DNA of 64,000 nucleotides from Undaria pinnatifida (lineage: Eukaryota; Sar; Phaeophyceae; Laminariales; Alariaceae): the NCBI GenBank assembly GCA_012845835.1, contig JABAKD010000023.1, positions 17,476,751 to 17,540,750 of the forward strand, given 5' to 3'. The position numbers were made by a program, and so were the translations under genes. The notes under the pieces were generated by a model. The model saw only the letters and a list, made by a program, of their open reading frames with translations. It ran no database searches and was not told the DNA's origin. This document shows positions 42,941-53,765 of this stretch, piece by piece. The number at the start of each line of letters is the position of its first letter. The stretch's first letter is position 1.

Positions 42941-43879
42941 AGAGACACCAACTGCCGAGAGCGCTGAATAGCGTGGGTAAGCACATTTCGACGCGAGCCG
43001 AAGAGGGAAGGTTGTGTTAAGTAGATTTTCACCATAAAAAAAGGCGCGTGCCGTAGTGGGGACCGGGGAGAAGAGCCTGCGTAGTGACCCCGGACCCGAG
43101 TTACGTCTTGGTAGGGAGAAGAAGGGAAAAAAAAAAAAGTGCGAAGGAAATAGAAGGGATAAGCAAACAAAAAAAATGGCTAGCTGGCATCGTGTACGAC
43201 TGGAGGCTGTGTGACCACGGATTTGATTACCCGAGTTAATGTGAGAACAACCACGGCCCTCGCTTAAGATGCTTCACCCTCTCGACCATGAACACATAGG
43301 CGGCATTTGTTGCATTTCCATGTAGACAGAAAGCTATGGAACTGCTTCCTACTGACGCGATGACATGTTTGTCTGTTTGATGGCTCCATCTCACGTCTGG
43401 CTTGGTGCCATCGAGCTCCGTACGCACGCAAGAGTTTTCGCTTCGACGACTACTCTGTTGCTGTGTCTGAGCACAATATTTCACACAAGTGACGTATTTT
43501 ATCGATGGTGAACATGGTGCATACGGCAAATCGACTTCCGCAATTTTGCGATAGAATCGCCGTACCCACACAAACGTCACACTCACACTTGAAGCAAAAA
43601 TCTATATTTTTGTATATGCACAAATCACAGGTCGATCGCATCCTCCTTGGTGCTCCAGCAACAATAACAATTTATTGACCATGCTGACGGATGGGACAGT
43701 CCACCTGGCCTCGTCCACTCAAGCTATCACCTACTAAGAAAATACACCGACGCGGCATTGTTCAGGTCACAGCTCAACAACCATATTACGGGACCCGACA
43801 AATGGCAAACGATGTCTGCCTATATCTTACTTTTGAAACACCACATCTTCGTTTTTACCACGTTACTACAGCACTAAAA
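42941..43879. other. No recognised feature
   Basis: I see no gene or repeat family here. The minus-strand frame at 43236-43586 has no recognisable domain. Confidence 0.35.
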
Positions 43880-44170
43880 GAGAAATATTATTAGGAATCG
43901 GGAACCGATAATAATAACATGCGGTTAGGGTTCTAGAGAGAATTCGGCGTTATGGTTCATATTTTCTGGCGGAATACGAAGTACGTAGCTCACTTTGACT
44001 GCAGCAGCTGGCATAATTTGGTTGATCGCGCTTGTGGGGATACCAAGTGGATACCGACCGCACCGGACGGTGCTGGCAGAATGGTAGAACACGCGAACAA
44101 AAAGAGCTGTTGTTTACATCTGGACAGCGGTCGCTCGCTGGACCAGATAATTCGTGATTTCGTGATTCTC
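43880..44170 (+). repeat. A1 terminal repeat of DIRS copy 2
   Basis: It runs from GAAATATTATT through TCGGGAACCGATAA to GGACCAGATAATTCGTGATT. It matches A2 at 48613-48880 closely, including CGTAGCTCACTTTGACTGCA and GGACAGCGGTCGCTCGCTGG. Confidence 0.88.
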
Positions 44171-45913
44171 GAGTTCATCGCTAGACGGCGAATCGGGGAA
44201 ATAGCGAGAGCAAGAAGCAACATCGAAGGCGAAGCGCTTCATACGAGGCACAGGGAGCGAGCGCGGAAGAGTCCACAACGGGCCTCGTCTCGACCGGTAT
44301 AATAATGCGTGCAGATACGGGTTGCCTTTTGTCACCTCAATCCCCGATACTGGTGGGCCGAGAGAATGTGTGTACGTTTGGAAACGGTTCAAGCGAGTTG
44401 TTTTGCTTGTGCAAAAACAAGCAAAAATAAAAGCGGGGAAATAGCAACAAATTCAACGTCATGATCAAGCACATGCGCATCACAGATCGCGGCAACGAGA
44501 TATCATCGGACTCTCCCCCCGATCGAGGCAGAGATACGATGATGATCGTAATTGTGAAGGGATCGTGCCTGGTCGTACTCTCGGCGGCCTGGGCGTGGGA
44601 ACACAACGATATATCGAGTACCTGTAGCATATCGTATCACATTAGGGCAGTTCATCAGGTGAAAACGAAAAATCTTTGGTGCCAAACATTTACTTGCCTA
44701 TATCGTGCATGGTGTGTTTGACCACAAGGACCCACAGAAAAATGCGTTGGATTGCTGTTGGTTGAAACGTACATGGTGTGTTTGAACCCAACGACCCGCA
44801 GACAAACGCGTTGGATTGCTGTTGGTTGAAACGTCAGCGATATTATCGCAATTCGATCACATAAAGCAGCAGGAAGAAAAAAAAACGTTTCAGCAGCAGG
44901 CGGTTGGTGTGTCAACTGAATATGGCTTCACGTCACGTTGGGCGCAGACCAATTCATATATGCTGTAAGTTGACCACACAAACCGCTCCACATTACTGCT
45001 GTTGGGTGAGTCGTGATATCATACTGCTGTTGGGTGAGCCGTGATGTCATACTACACCTATTATTGCAATGGAGTTCATACGTTGCGGCAAGGCGTCGCA
45101 AAAACATTGCACGTAAAAGGTATCGCTCATCCCGAGCAACTGAAAAATTATTGCTAATACCTATCGCGCTTTCGCGGTGGGGTGCAAATTAAAAATTTCA
45201 GATCGACGTGCACGTGCACGATAAATATTATGTGGCATACTGAACGAGTGATTCCCCATGCGGACTGTTGGGTGAGAGATAATCATCACAGCCAAACGAT
45301 CGTACGCACACGAAAAATATTATGTAGCATAATGAACAAGTGACTCCCCATCCATGCGGACTGCTGGGTGAGAGATAATCTTTACAGCCAAACGATCGAC
45401 TCGAGGGGTCTTGAGCGCGAACGCAACTATATAATATGGCAATATGAATGGATGACTTCCGCCCGCATTGTTGGGTGAGAGAAAACTTCACAGCCAAACG
45501 CTCGAAACGTCTTGAGCGTGGATACTTGTAGATAGTCAACCGCAAGGGCAGAAATTGCGTCTTGTTGGGTAAAAGAAAGTGAGTGGCATATTTCACAGGA
45601 GCAGGTACATGCATACATGTGATTTCGACGTCGTGGCAAGACGACGATGGAATAGAAGTACCATTGCATTTCTCGATATGGTTTACCCTGTGTTGGTGGT
45701 AATGGTTGTCAGACAGGAAATGTAAGTATTATTGCGGATACCCCTTGCGTGGTTGTGATAGGGCGCAATAATATATTATATTCTGAATCGAATTGACTGA
45801 CTTCCTCGGTGAAACACCAGTTCGCAAACAACGCAGTGGTGACAATCGAGCAATTCGCCGGATAAGCAAAGGAGTACATACACGAATATGATATGCGTGC
45901 GCTTATTTCCACG
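44171..45913 (+). other. Non-coding leader of DIRS copy 2 with tandem repeats
   Basis: About three leader units lie at 45231-45560, each with TGTTGGGTGAGAGA or CTGCTGGGTGAGAGATAAT, CACAGCCAAACG and a TGGCATA-TGAA(C/T)GA-like part. They match the array at 7.2-8.0 kb in copy 1. Two further short direct repeats occur at 44700-44830 (CATGGTGTGTTTGA(C/A)CC, GCGTTGGATTGCTGTTGGTT). No reading frame is credible. Confidence 0.6.
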
Positions 45914-47100
45914 ATGAGCGGCAAGTCGAGTGGTGCGAGCAGCCGGTGGGTTGGTGCTAGCAGCAACACGGGCGAACGTTCAGTCCGTCAAGCTGAATAT
46001 GCTGTGCACCGCGAGGCGGTTAACGATCGTTTTGACGCGATCGAGGCCGGTGCGGCTGAGAATGGGGGGCGGCTCGAAAATATTGAGGATATGCCCGGAC
46101 ACCTTCAAAATGGGCTGAATGCCATCCAAGCCAACCAAGACGCTGACGAGCCGAACAGTGATCAGGGGCAGCATAACGGTGCGGCTTTCGCCCGCGGAAG
46201 CATGCCGGATAAGTTCTGGCTGAAGGAAAGGATCACGACTTGGAAGAACCCCAACCTTCGAGCGTTTTGCATCCTTTGTAGTGAGACGCCAAAAGGGTGT
46301 GACTTGTCGAGGGTCCAGCTGCAAAGGGTATTTAAGAACACCGCCCTAGCATCTTCTGCGGTAGTGGAACAGGTCAACGCCTTAGCAGGGCTTGATGTCA
46401 CCGCGTTTATTCCGCGTGGGGCGGAACCGGGCACTGCTGGCACCATCGACATCGAAAAGAAGGTCGCCATTCTGGCGAAGGTGTTGCTTCTCGTCATCGG
46501 GCGGGACATTACTTCGGTGGGGGGAAAGGCGCGGGTGGAGAAGCTACGCGCGGCATTCCAGGACGGCGTCGACATGGTGACATTAAGCGATTCAAATGCC
46601 GGTCCACAAGGCGGGGATAGCCCGCTTCATCAACAAAAATCTCAAGGATTGGTCGACCGCGGTTCACGACAAAGCTCTCTCCACGAAGACTAAATAGCAC
46701 GAGCGGCCGGGGATCGACGAATTGCCAGCAGCGGTGGTTCCCACCTGGGCGAAGCTTGGCGCCTACATTAACGCTGGTGGGCTGGAGCACGGCGACATTC
46801 ACAAGGAAATGGTCGTGCCTCATGAAAAAGGAGGGCGTGCGTACGTGTGCGCAGGGATGAAGACGCCGCTCAGCGTCCGTACTTCGGTTGGGCCTCCCGG
46901 CGGGGATGCCGGTTCGAGCGAAAGGGAAGTCCGTGCAAGTACCGCAACGACCCGGTCGACACACCCGGGAAAAGGAGGGAAGCGGAGGAGGCGCCAGTGG
47001 GGCCGCACACAAGAAAACCAAGGCTGGCGTTCGCACGGTACCGAGCGCTTCCGCATCGGGAGACGGAGACGGGAGCGGAAAAGGTGGAAACTCTGCTAAA
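45914..47100 (+). pseudogene. gag: DIRS gag of copy 2, mostly intact then frameshifted
   Basis: The ATG at 45914 (MSGKSSGASSRWVGASS) matches the gag start of copy 1. The frame is open for 260 codons to 46693. It covers a coiled coil (VNDRFDAIEAGAAENGGRLE), the conserved SMPDKFWLKERI and LAGLDVTAFIPRGAEPGT, and VIGRDITSVGGKARVEKLRA. It then shifts: PAAVVPTWAKLGAYINAGGL is in the next frame, and the CCCH finger (YFGWASRRGCRFERKGSPCK) in a third. It is the better preserved of the two gag copies and defines the N-terminus of the family. Confidence 0.8.
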
Positions 47101-47269
47101 TCGTCCAAGGGTGACGACGAATAGGGGTGCAGGCTCCGTCAGCTGGCGAGGCCAACTTCGGCGACCGAACGAGCTCGGGGTTCAGCGGATGACGCGCAGC
47201 TTGTACGGCCGAGGTTGGCGTCATTTTCTCAACCAGGAGCAAAACCTGGGGAAAGCGCGTGCAGATATT

Positions 47270-48369
47270 TGTACAGGACTGCTGGGCACCAGTACCTCCG
47301 TCGCGCAGTTGCGAGATCGTCTGAAAGAACTTACGCATCGGGTTTCCGGTCTTGGTGCACTTTTCGCGTGTTAATCGCGCAGGGCCGGTATCTGCGACCG
47401 TGCGAGTCGGAGGAGAGCAATGTGTGGGCTTTGATTGATTTTGCTGCTTGGTGTTGTGCGTCACACGAAAATCAAGCCGGAACTATTTCGAGTAAGCTAG
47501 TTGCGATTCAATATTTCCGTTGGTTTGATGTTGGCATCGAGCTGTCGATCCGGTCGCCGTTGATCAATAGTGTATTGCGAGGTATCTCGCGATCGCATAC
47601 ATTGGCGGGAACACGGCCACGGGTTCGGGTCCCTATACGTGGGATGTGTTGATGAAGGGGCAGGAACTGATACCTTGCTGGGGTTCTGGGGGTAGAGTGC
47701 TTTGGCCATGTTTGGGCATGAGCTTTTTTTTTCTTCGTCAGGTCAGATGAGGTATTTGCTAATGGCTCAAGTGTGGTAAACCCAGCGCATTGTCTCACGC
47801 GAAGTGATGTTGCGTTCTTTTCTGGCAACAGACAGTTAAGGCGTCTTCAATGGAGTGATGCCGATCGGGTTGAGATGCGATTACGCGGCCATGAAGGCGA
47901 CTAGGCTCAAGTTGGAAGCATCATTGTACGTACCCGAAGCGAGGTTCGTGGCCCGTGTTCTGAGTTGGGTGAGGGTGGCGGAGCCGTTGCTCTTATGGTA
48001 GCACTACTGTCATGTTTTGCAGCTATACCTGAACAAGCGCCACTTTCCTCGTACCGTTCAGGGAGGCAAGTAGGAGTGTGGGGAAATGGTCAGGCGTTAC
48101 GAGCGTTGAGAGAGGTAGTTGGAAAGTCGGGGCGTCAACCCGAAGAGTACGCTTTGCACTCGCTGAGGATAGGAAGTGCCTCGATGCTTGCAGCTGGAGG
48201 TGACGTGTCGGAACGACTCGTACTGTGAGAAGGGAGGTGGAAGTCGGATGCATATAAGGTGTACACCCGGAATAATGCGGACGATGCGGGACAGGTGTCT
48301 CGTAAACTAGCAGCTGGCAAGGGTTTGCAAAGACAGCCAGGTCAAGATACTGTATGGGGTAAACTGTAG
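47270..48369 (+). pseudogene. DIRS tyrosine recombinase of copy 2, broken
   Basis: The N-terminal SAM-like domain (SSERTYASGFRSWCTFRVLI, VWALIDFAAWC) and core-binding domain (LVAIQYFRWFDVGIELSIRS, GISRSHTLAGTRPRVRVPI) are in one frame to 47652. A shift follows (DVLMKGQELIPCWGSGGRVL in the next frame). The catalytic end keeps HSLRIGSASMLAAGGD (H-x-x-R near 48160) and, after a TGA where copy 1 has CGA (Arg), EGRWKSDAYKVYTRN with the nucleophile candidate Tyr in Y-T-R-N, and stops at 48367. Copy 1 has lost the Trp that is kept here, and copy 2 has lost the Arg, so the two copies decayed independently. Confidence 0.85.
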
Positions 48370-48393
48370 AAGTCTCGGAGTAACCTCGGTTGC

Positions 48394-48612
48394 GGAGGAG
48401 TCAATGGTGTTGGACCATTCGATGTCTCAGTCGTCCGATAATTCGCACAGTAGAACCCAGACAGTGGAAAGAGGGAGATGTGTTTATGAGCAAAGACATG
48501 TGGGTATGAGGCGGAGTTTGATGCTGCGGTGGACATGTTAGCCAGCTGCTCTCCCTCACAAGCCACAGAAAATGACGATATACAACGCTATTCAAAAGAT
48601 ATATACAACAAT
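48394..48612 (+). repeat. B1 repeat of DIRS copy 2
   Basis: It begins CGGAGGAGTCAATGGTG and aligns with B2 at 49034-49256 over its full length (CAGTCGTCCGATAATTCGCA, CAGTAGAACCCAGACAGTGG, TTAGCCAGCTGCTCTCCCTC). Confidence 0.88.
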
Positions 48613-48880
48613 GCGAAATATTATTTGCAATCGGGAACCGATAAGAATAATATGTGGTTTGTTGTTCTGGAGAGAATTCGGCGTTATGGTTCATATTCTC
48701 TGGCGGAAAACGAAGTACGTAGCTCACTTTGACTGCAGCAGCTGGCATTGTTTGGTGGATCGCGCTTGTGGGGAAACCAAGAGGATACCGCGCGGGACGG
48801 TGCTGGCAGACTGCGAACAGAGAGAGCTGTTGTTTAAAACTGGACAGCGGTCGCTCGCTGGACCAGATAATTCGTGATTC
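48613..48880 (+). repeat. A2 repeat of DIRS copy 2
   Basis: Follows B1 without a gap and matches A1 (43880-44170). The A1 copy has a few small indels relative to it. The next 150 bp (48881-49033) have no counterpart in A1 and separate A2 from B2; they may be a later insertion. Confidence 0.88.
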
Positions 48881-49033
48881 TCCCGCCCACCCACCCTTTT
48901 TCTTTCGATGGTGAGGAGATGGAGACCTTATGAGGATGTAGGTACTATTCTCGTATAACTGAGGGCATATGTACTTATTTTATTTTATTTTTCAGTGGCA
49001 TGCGAGGGTTTATACCATGGTATAAGTTTTTCT

Positions 49034-49256
49034 CGGAGGAGTCAATGGTGCTGGGCCATTCGGTGTCTCAGTCGTCCGATAATTCGCACAGTAGAACCCA
49101 GACAGTGGAGGGAGGGAGATGTGTCTATGAGCAAAGACATGTGAGTATGAGACAGAGTTGGATACTGCGGTAGACATGTTCGCCAGCTGCTCTCCCTCCC
49201 AAGCCACAGAAAATGATACTATACAACGCAATTCGAAAAAGATATACAACAAACAA
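49034..49256 (+). repeat. B2 repeat of DIRS copy 2
   Basis: Second B copy and the right end of the element. A short A-rich end (AAAAGATATACAACAAACAA) follows. Confidence 0.88.
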
Positions 49257-49782
49257 TCGGATATTAAATACACATCAACGTATGTATGTGCTTATTTAAA
49301 TATATACAAGCCATGAATTGACGCATGCTACGGTAGTGGTGAACAAACTCGTTTTTAGTCATCCTCACTTGAGGACCTCTTATGCCCACCCAACAACGGG
49401 TTTGGAGACAAAATACAGTGCTACCCGAAGAACAATCAATCCCCTGTCGTATATACGTGGGAATACAACAAAACATTCTGCAAAAGCAAGAACAAGATCT
49501 GACGATTTTGGGTTCAGGAGCCCAAATATTCAAAAAAACGTTCAATCCAAAACGTGCTACCTCTATCGTAGCAGGCGTCATCACATATCGACACCACCTG
49601 AAAAACAGCACAGAATGCGTATATACGTCTTATCATACTTTTGATGCAACGACATAACACGGTACGATGTCGTAGCTACAAACAAGGGTTGCGCCCGGGA
49701 ACGCTTTATCTGCGTTAGCTTCTCAGCAAACTTCCCCATCACCGCCGTCATTTGAACAAATAATTCCTTGTTGACCTTAGCT
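49257..49782. other. Unassigned; two overlapping plus-strand frames
   Basis: Plus-strand frames at 49318-49644 and 49382-49657 have reasonable composition (for example QNILQKQEQDLTILGSGAQI) but no domain I recognise. On the minus strand 49640-49815 continues the coiled-coil frame of the next gene in another register (NKELFVQMTAVMGKFAEKL), suggesting a frameshift near that gene's end. Confidence 0.3.
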
Positions 49783-50187
49783 TCATTTGGCCTTCGCTTC
49801 ACCGGCTCTGGTGTTGGCATCGACGATTAACACCTTGCTCTTGTTGACTTCGGCGTCAGGTTCCTTGTCTGCCACTGCAAGACGCTTTGCTTTCTCGTCC
49901 GGGTCAAAGGTTTGTGATTCCATCAGTTGGAGCGTCGCCTCTGAATTGGCTTTACTCGCATCAGCCTGCTTCTCACCTGATTTAGCCGCAGTTTCTGCTA
50001 TCGCTAGGTTTCTCTCTTTAGTCTCGTCGGACTCAACCTGGCTAGCAAAATAGGTAGCTACGGACTCGTCGAGAGTAACGGTGATCGGCGCTGATGGACG
50101 TTTAGCAGTGGGTGATTTCTCGTCGTCAATTGAAAATGAGTTGCTCGTCGAGGACGTGGATCCTGAACCAGAATCCTCCGCTTTTTC
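49783..50187 (-). CDS. Coiled-coil exon of a probable SANT-domain protein
   Basis: A minus-strand frame of 134 codons begins after a possible acceptor (GGTGCCAG at 50188-50195) and ends with TGA at 49783. It starts Ser-rich (EDSGSGSTSS) and becomes a charged helix (SQVESDETKERNLAIAETAA, SEATLQLMESQTFDPDEKAK). Its codon phase at the acceptor (0) fits the phase of the end of the SANT exon at 51353. SANT/Myb-like proteins of this layout (DNA-binding N-terminus, coiled-coil C-terminus) are common as transposon accessory or regulatory proteins. The helix seems to continue in another frame after about 49810, so the gene may be broken. Confidence 0.45.
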   Translation of the reverse strand, partial: EKAEDSGSGSTSSTSNSFSIDDEKSPTAKRPSAPITVTLDESVATYFASQVESDETKERNLAIAETAAKSGEKQADASKANSEATLQLMESQTFDPDEKAKRLAVADKEPDAEVNKSKVLIVDANTRAGEAKAK

Positions 50188-51352
50188 CTGGCACCGGATT
50201 CACTAGGCTTCGACGCCAGAGCATACACCTATATCGGTGAAACGATGAGCATCGGTCAAGGGCGAGGAGATGCGACATGATTGTGTCGTCATAAATATGG
50301 GATGGCGTGCTTTTTGGAAGGTCGTTGGTTTGAAGTCGTTGTCGGAGACTCAAGCTCCGCGGGTGACGGCATGACAAAGAGAGCAAGGCTTTTTGCCATG
50401 TTGCAAAATAATAAGAGCTTACGTGTGCGTTCAACATCGCCGTAGAAAACAGTAATACTGCGTACTTCATAAATGAATATATATGCAACGTGCATGCGCA
50501 TGAGAAAAAGGGCGGTAACGTTGTCCATATCATATACTACCATGTGGGATACAGAATTGAAATCGGATATTTTCACGTAAGTCATTTTCAACGGTCGAGC
50601 AGTTTCGATAAAGTATATGTACTACGAAGTACATGTAATGCCGCAATTTGTCATTTCGACGGACAAGGCACCTTCTGAAAGGGTATGGGTTGGGGATAGG
50701 GTTTAGGCGAGAGTTTCGAGCGCATTAAAAATATATATCGTATCATACCACTGGAAGCACACCGGAGTCACTCAACATTCCCCGAATCCTATATTAAAAC
50801 CCTACTACTTTTTTATATCGTTGAAAAGGTGGCTCATCAAGTGCGGAGACAAACGAAATCAGCTGCATGCCCATAGCAACAGTTTATAGGGAAGACGTAC
50901 GGACTGCAGCACGAACATCGCGTCCAATGCGAGACCGATCGCGACATAACCGTCACTTCGAGTTTGCGCAATCTCGCACGCTTCTGTAGAAGCTGGGTTT
51001 GCAATAATCGGCCATGCACATGCACCACAAACAATCACACAAACGACAACGGGCTGGAGCAGCGAGAGACTGGCAGATGGGCGTACTAATAACATAGTGA
51101 ATGCGTGTACACACCCCTCAAAAGAAGAGGGCTTTATAACAAGAAACGCGGTCTCGTCTGTTATAACCAGCTTATATAACGAAAAAAATACAGCCGGGAT
51201 TTTTTTTTTTCCGACGAACGATATCGGACCCCTGGAATATAACAAGGTGTAACGTGTAACGATTTATTTTGAAGACCATCCTGTCGGTGCCAAGCTACTA
51301 CTGTAGTATAGTACAAATAGTATGTAACGTGTCTCAACCAAAATAAACCGAC

Positions 51353-51645
51353 CTTCTCGGCCCGCTCCTGCTGGGCCTCCTCGTTGGCAGCTACTTCGGT
51401 GTTAGTTTTGGCAGCATTCTCCTCGGCCTCGTCTTCCTGCTGCAAGCAGGTGTTCGAGGCGCTGTGCGTTGCGTTGACCACAACCTCTCTCACGCCACTC
51501 GTGAAGTCTCCACTTTTCACCTCCAGGCGGCGAGCCATCATCATCTCCTTGTACTTGACGCGGCACCCACATCCCGTGACACTTCCGGGAAACGCAAAAT
51601 CTGGGACGGTGGACACCGTCGACGCCAAGTCATCCCAGGCAGCAC
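51353..51645 (-). CDS. Myb/SANT-like DNA-binding exon, probable
   Basis: The frame reads AAWDDLASTVSTVPDFAFPG, then SVTGCGCRVKYKEMMMARR and SGDFTSGVREVVVNA, followed by an acidic coil (QQEDEAEENAAKTN). A Trp-containing helix, then a G-x-x-V-K-x-R/Y-type recognition helix and a trailing SG segment, is the usual pattern of the C-terminal two helices of Myb/SANT-like (trihelix) domains. The first helix is missing: directly upstream (51651-51812) sits a SINE whose A-rich end touches this exon. The exon ends in AAG at 51353 with a weak donor (GTCGGT). Either the rest of the domain is on another exon or the SINE cut the gene. Confidence 0.45.
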
Positions 51646-51650
51646 AAAGC

Positions 51651-51812
51651 TTTTTTTAATTATTATTATCCTCCAGCGGATGGGGAAAAATAAAGCTTTA
51701 GCTCACCACACTTCCACGTATTTTCATACGCGTCGTGTGTCGATTTAACTCAGTTACTTTCGCAGCCCAACGCTAGCTGGCGTACCCTTCGGATCCCATT
51801 GTAGGTATAGCG
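51651..51812 (-). mobile_element. SINE-like element, copy 2
   Basis: Nearly identical to 14315-14460, with a shorter A-rich end on the minus strand (51651-51668). It lies next to, and perhaps within, the SANT exon. The two copies differ at only a handful of positions by eye, so the family was active fairly recently. Confidence 0.75.
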
Positions 51813-52925
51813 TCAGCTGTCCCTATCAGTGGTCTTCGTTACAACCCCGGCAGCGCAAGCTGCCGCTGTATACGGATGCGTGTGTATGTCGACCCGGCCT
51901 GTCCCCTCAGCTTAACGCCGTTGGTGTACTTCGCCAGAAATGGTTTCTCAACCACCATCTGAAAAAAGAGAAACACATACGGAGCGGGATGAGTGAAAGC
52001 ATGACAGACTTTCTGATATGGAACGATCGTGCGCAGCTGCAACACAGACGCTGCTATAAGCGCGAGTAGTATGCCAATGGCATCGCGTCTGCCTACATCT
52101 ATGCGCAGAACCCCTTTATACAGGACAAATGCAAGGCAGGAAAGTACTAAATCAATTTGCGCAGTCAGCATAATAAATGATCTGCCGTATTACCAAGCAA
52201 GAGTTAGTAGCAGTCAGCAGCAGAAGCAGTGGCAAGGAGTACCTGGTAGATACTAGGTAGCTGCAGCATCCACGGCAGAGCAGCGGCAGACGTAGCATAC
52301 GACTAGGGTATCGACGACGAAATACAGCTGCCACTCTATTTGAAAGCACAGCGGTAAGCTATCAACGCTAGACATCAGGTTCGGGTGAGCAGCGGTAGAT
52401 CGATTGGAGTGGAGCGTACTCGCTTTCCGGGGCCGTAGCTTCGACACCGCTGCAGCAGTAGCGGCAGCAGTATAACATTTGGACAGCAGCAGACGCGCAT
52501 TTCGTCTGCGGGTTTGTGTCCTGCAAGGGGCAATCTACCACGCGACATAGCAGAAGAAGCCACGACGCAGCTGCAGCAGCTTGCGAAAATATGCGAAGGC
52601 AAAGCAGCAGCACAGCAGCAGCAGTCGCAGCAGCAGTCGCACCTTCGATCGAGGCACACGACAAATGAAAGTCACGATACAACTGCCGTACCATATATAA
52701 AAATATATATGAAAAATGAACACACCATTTTAACGTATCAATGTACTTGAAATTAGAGAGGTATTTGGTCTGCAGGAGTTAAAAGTCAAAATTCGGCGTC
52801 CGTTCTGGTCTAGCATATCGGCCGGAATGATGGCTTGAGCGCTCTACCATAACCAACGCGCCAGCCGCAGAATATTTGATACCCGGCATGACCCAGTCAT
52901 GCTACTCCTAGAACCCGCTTCTCAC
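51813..52925. other. No gene seen; possible intron of the SANT-like gene
   Basis: If the SANT and N-terminal exons belong together this is intron sequence. It contains a CAG-rich stretch (52440-52640) in which several low-complexity frames arise. No other feature is seen. Confidence 0.35.
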
Positions 52926-53307
52926 CTGCAACATCAAGATGCGCTTTTTGTCGACGCTCCGTGGCCCGGGGTTTGCGCGCAACCGACTTGTTCTCCTCAG
53001 CTCCTGCTGCAAGCAGCTCCACGTCGCTGCAGGTCGGAGATGAGGACCTCTCGGTGCAAGCCTGTACATGACCAGGGTTCACGACGCTTAATCCAGCAAC
53101 CCCCCACTCTGTGGAGATGATCGAGGTCGAAGGGCAAATACCTGTGATGCCTGGAATCCCGCTGCGACCAACAGCTGCGCCGTGACCCACAGGCTGAGAT
53201 GACAGAGGTGGTATCAGAGGTGTTGCCATGGTGAGCTCTGCACAAACCTTGGTCTCCCTCTCTGAGCGAATCTGCGCCAGCAGCGCACCATCAGGGGCCG
53301 TGCTCAT
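52926..53307 (-). CDS. Possible N-terminal exon of the SANT-like gene
   Basis: An ATG at 53307 opens MSTAPDGALLAQIRSERETK, a low-complexity Ser/Pro/Gly segment and a basic end (SVARKPRATERRQKAHLDVA). A strong donor GCAG|GTGAGA follows at 52925. A disordered N-terminus ending in a basic patch before a SANT domain is common, but the link to the exon at 51353-51645 is inference from order, strand and splice signals. Confidence 0.35.
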
Positions 53308-53340
53308 CGGACCGAGAAAGATTGAGAGAGGGGCGACCTG

Positions 53341-53538
53341 GTGTGCTGTGTAGTGTCGTCCGAGGATGGTGTGTACATAACGTTAAACGAACAAACTTCA
53401 TTTTTTATCTCGCCGAACATCCCCACTGCCCCCGTCAATTTTGAAGGCGTCGCCTGCAGAGTTTTGTTTACTTCCAACGCAAACAACCCAAATCTTGACA
53501 GAAAGGGAATTCTCTCTTTTTTAGAGGAAGGGAAATAG
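53341..53538 (+). CDS. Small hypothetical frame
   Basis: A plus-strand frame of 65 codons has globular composition (EDGVYITLNEQTSFFISPN, RKGILSFLEEGK). I recognise no family. It could be one exon of a gene or a chance frame; there is no clear splice signal to decide. Confidence 0.25.
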   Translation: MCCVVSSEDGVYITLNEQTSFFISPNIPTAPVNFEGVACRVLFTSNANNPNLDRKGILSFLEEGK

Positions 53539-53573
53539 TTTCCGAATAACGTTTTTCGCAAACACTATCAATT

Positions 53574-53765
53574 CAGCATTTTTTTCCCTCATCGACTCGG
53601 GTCGAATTGTACCAATCCACGCTGCATGGCGCGCTCAGCAGTTAATTCTTTTTTTGGCATTTTGCTTACAAAGTCAAAATGTCACAACAGTGGGGATCGA
53701 ATTCAAGGACCAACGCTAGAAGTATTCGAGGGTAACCAATACACCACCGGGGCGACCGGCTACTT
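53574..53765 (-). mobile_element. tRNA-derived SINE, copy 2
   Basis: Minus-strand head: GGTCGCCCCGGTGGTGTATT with GGTTAC (A-box-like) and TTGAATTCGATCCCC (B-box-like). A body shared with 22382-22585 follows. This copy keeps the better head. Confidence 0.7.

Larger units (their letters stand above)
43880..49256 (+). mobile_element. DIRS/PAT-like retrotransposon copy 2 with split direct repeats, RT/RNase H deleted
   Basis: The layout is A1 (43880-44170), leader with tandem repeats, gag, tyrosine recombinase, B1 (48394-48612), A2 (48613-48880) and B2 (49034-49256). This A1...B1-A2-B2 arrangement is the split direct repeat known from PAT-like DIRS elements, in which the B1-A2 junction reflects the circular intermediate. 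Compared with copy 1 about 2.1 kb is missing between the end of gag and the start of the recombinase, which removes all of RT and RNase H. A and B copies are well conserved (long identical runs), so this insertion looks younger than copy 1. It could only have moved with proteins from another copy. Confidence 0.87.
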
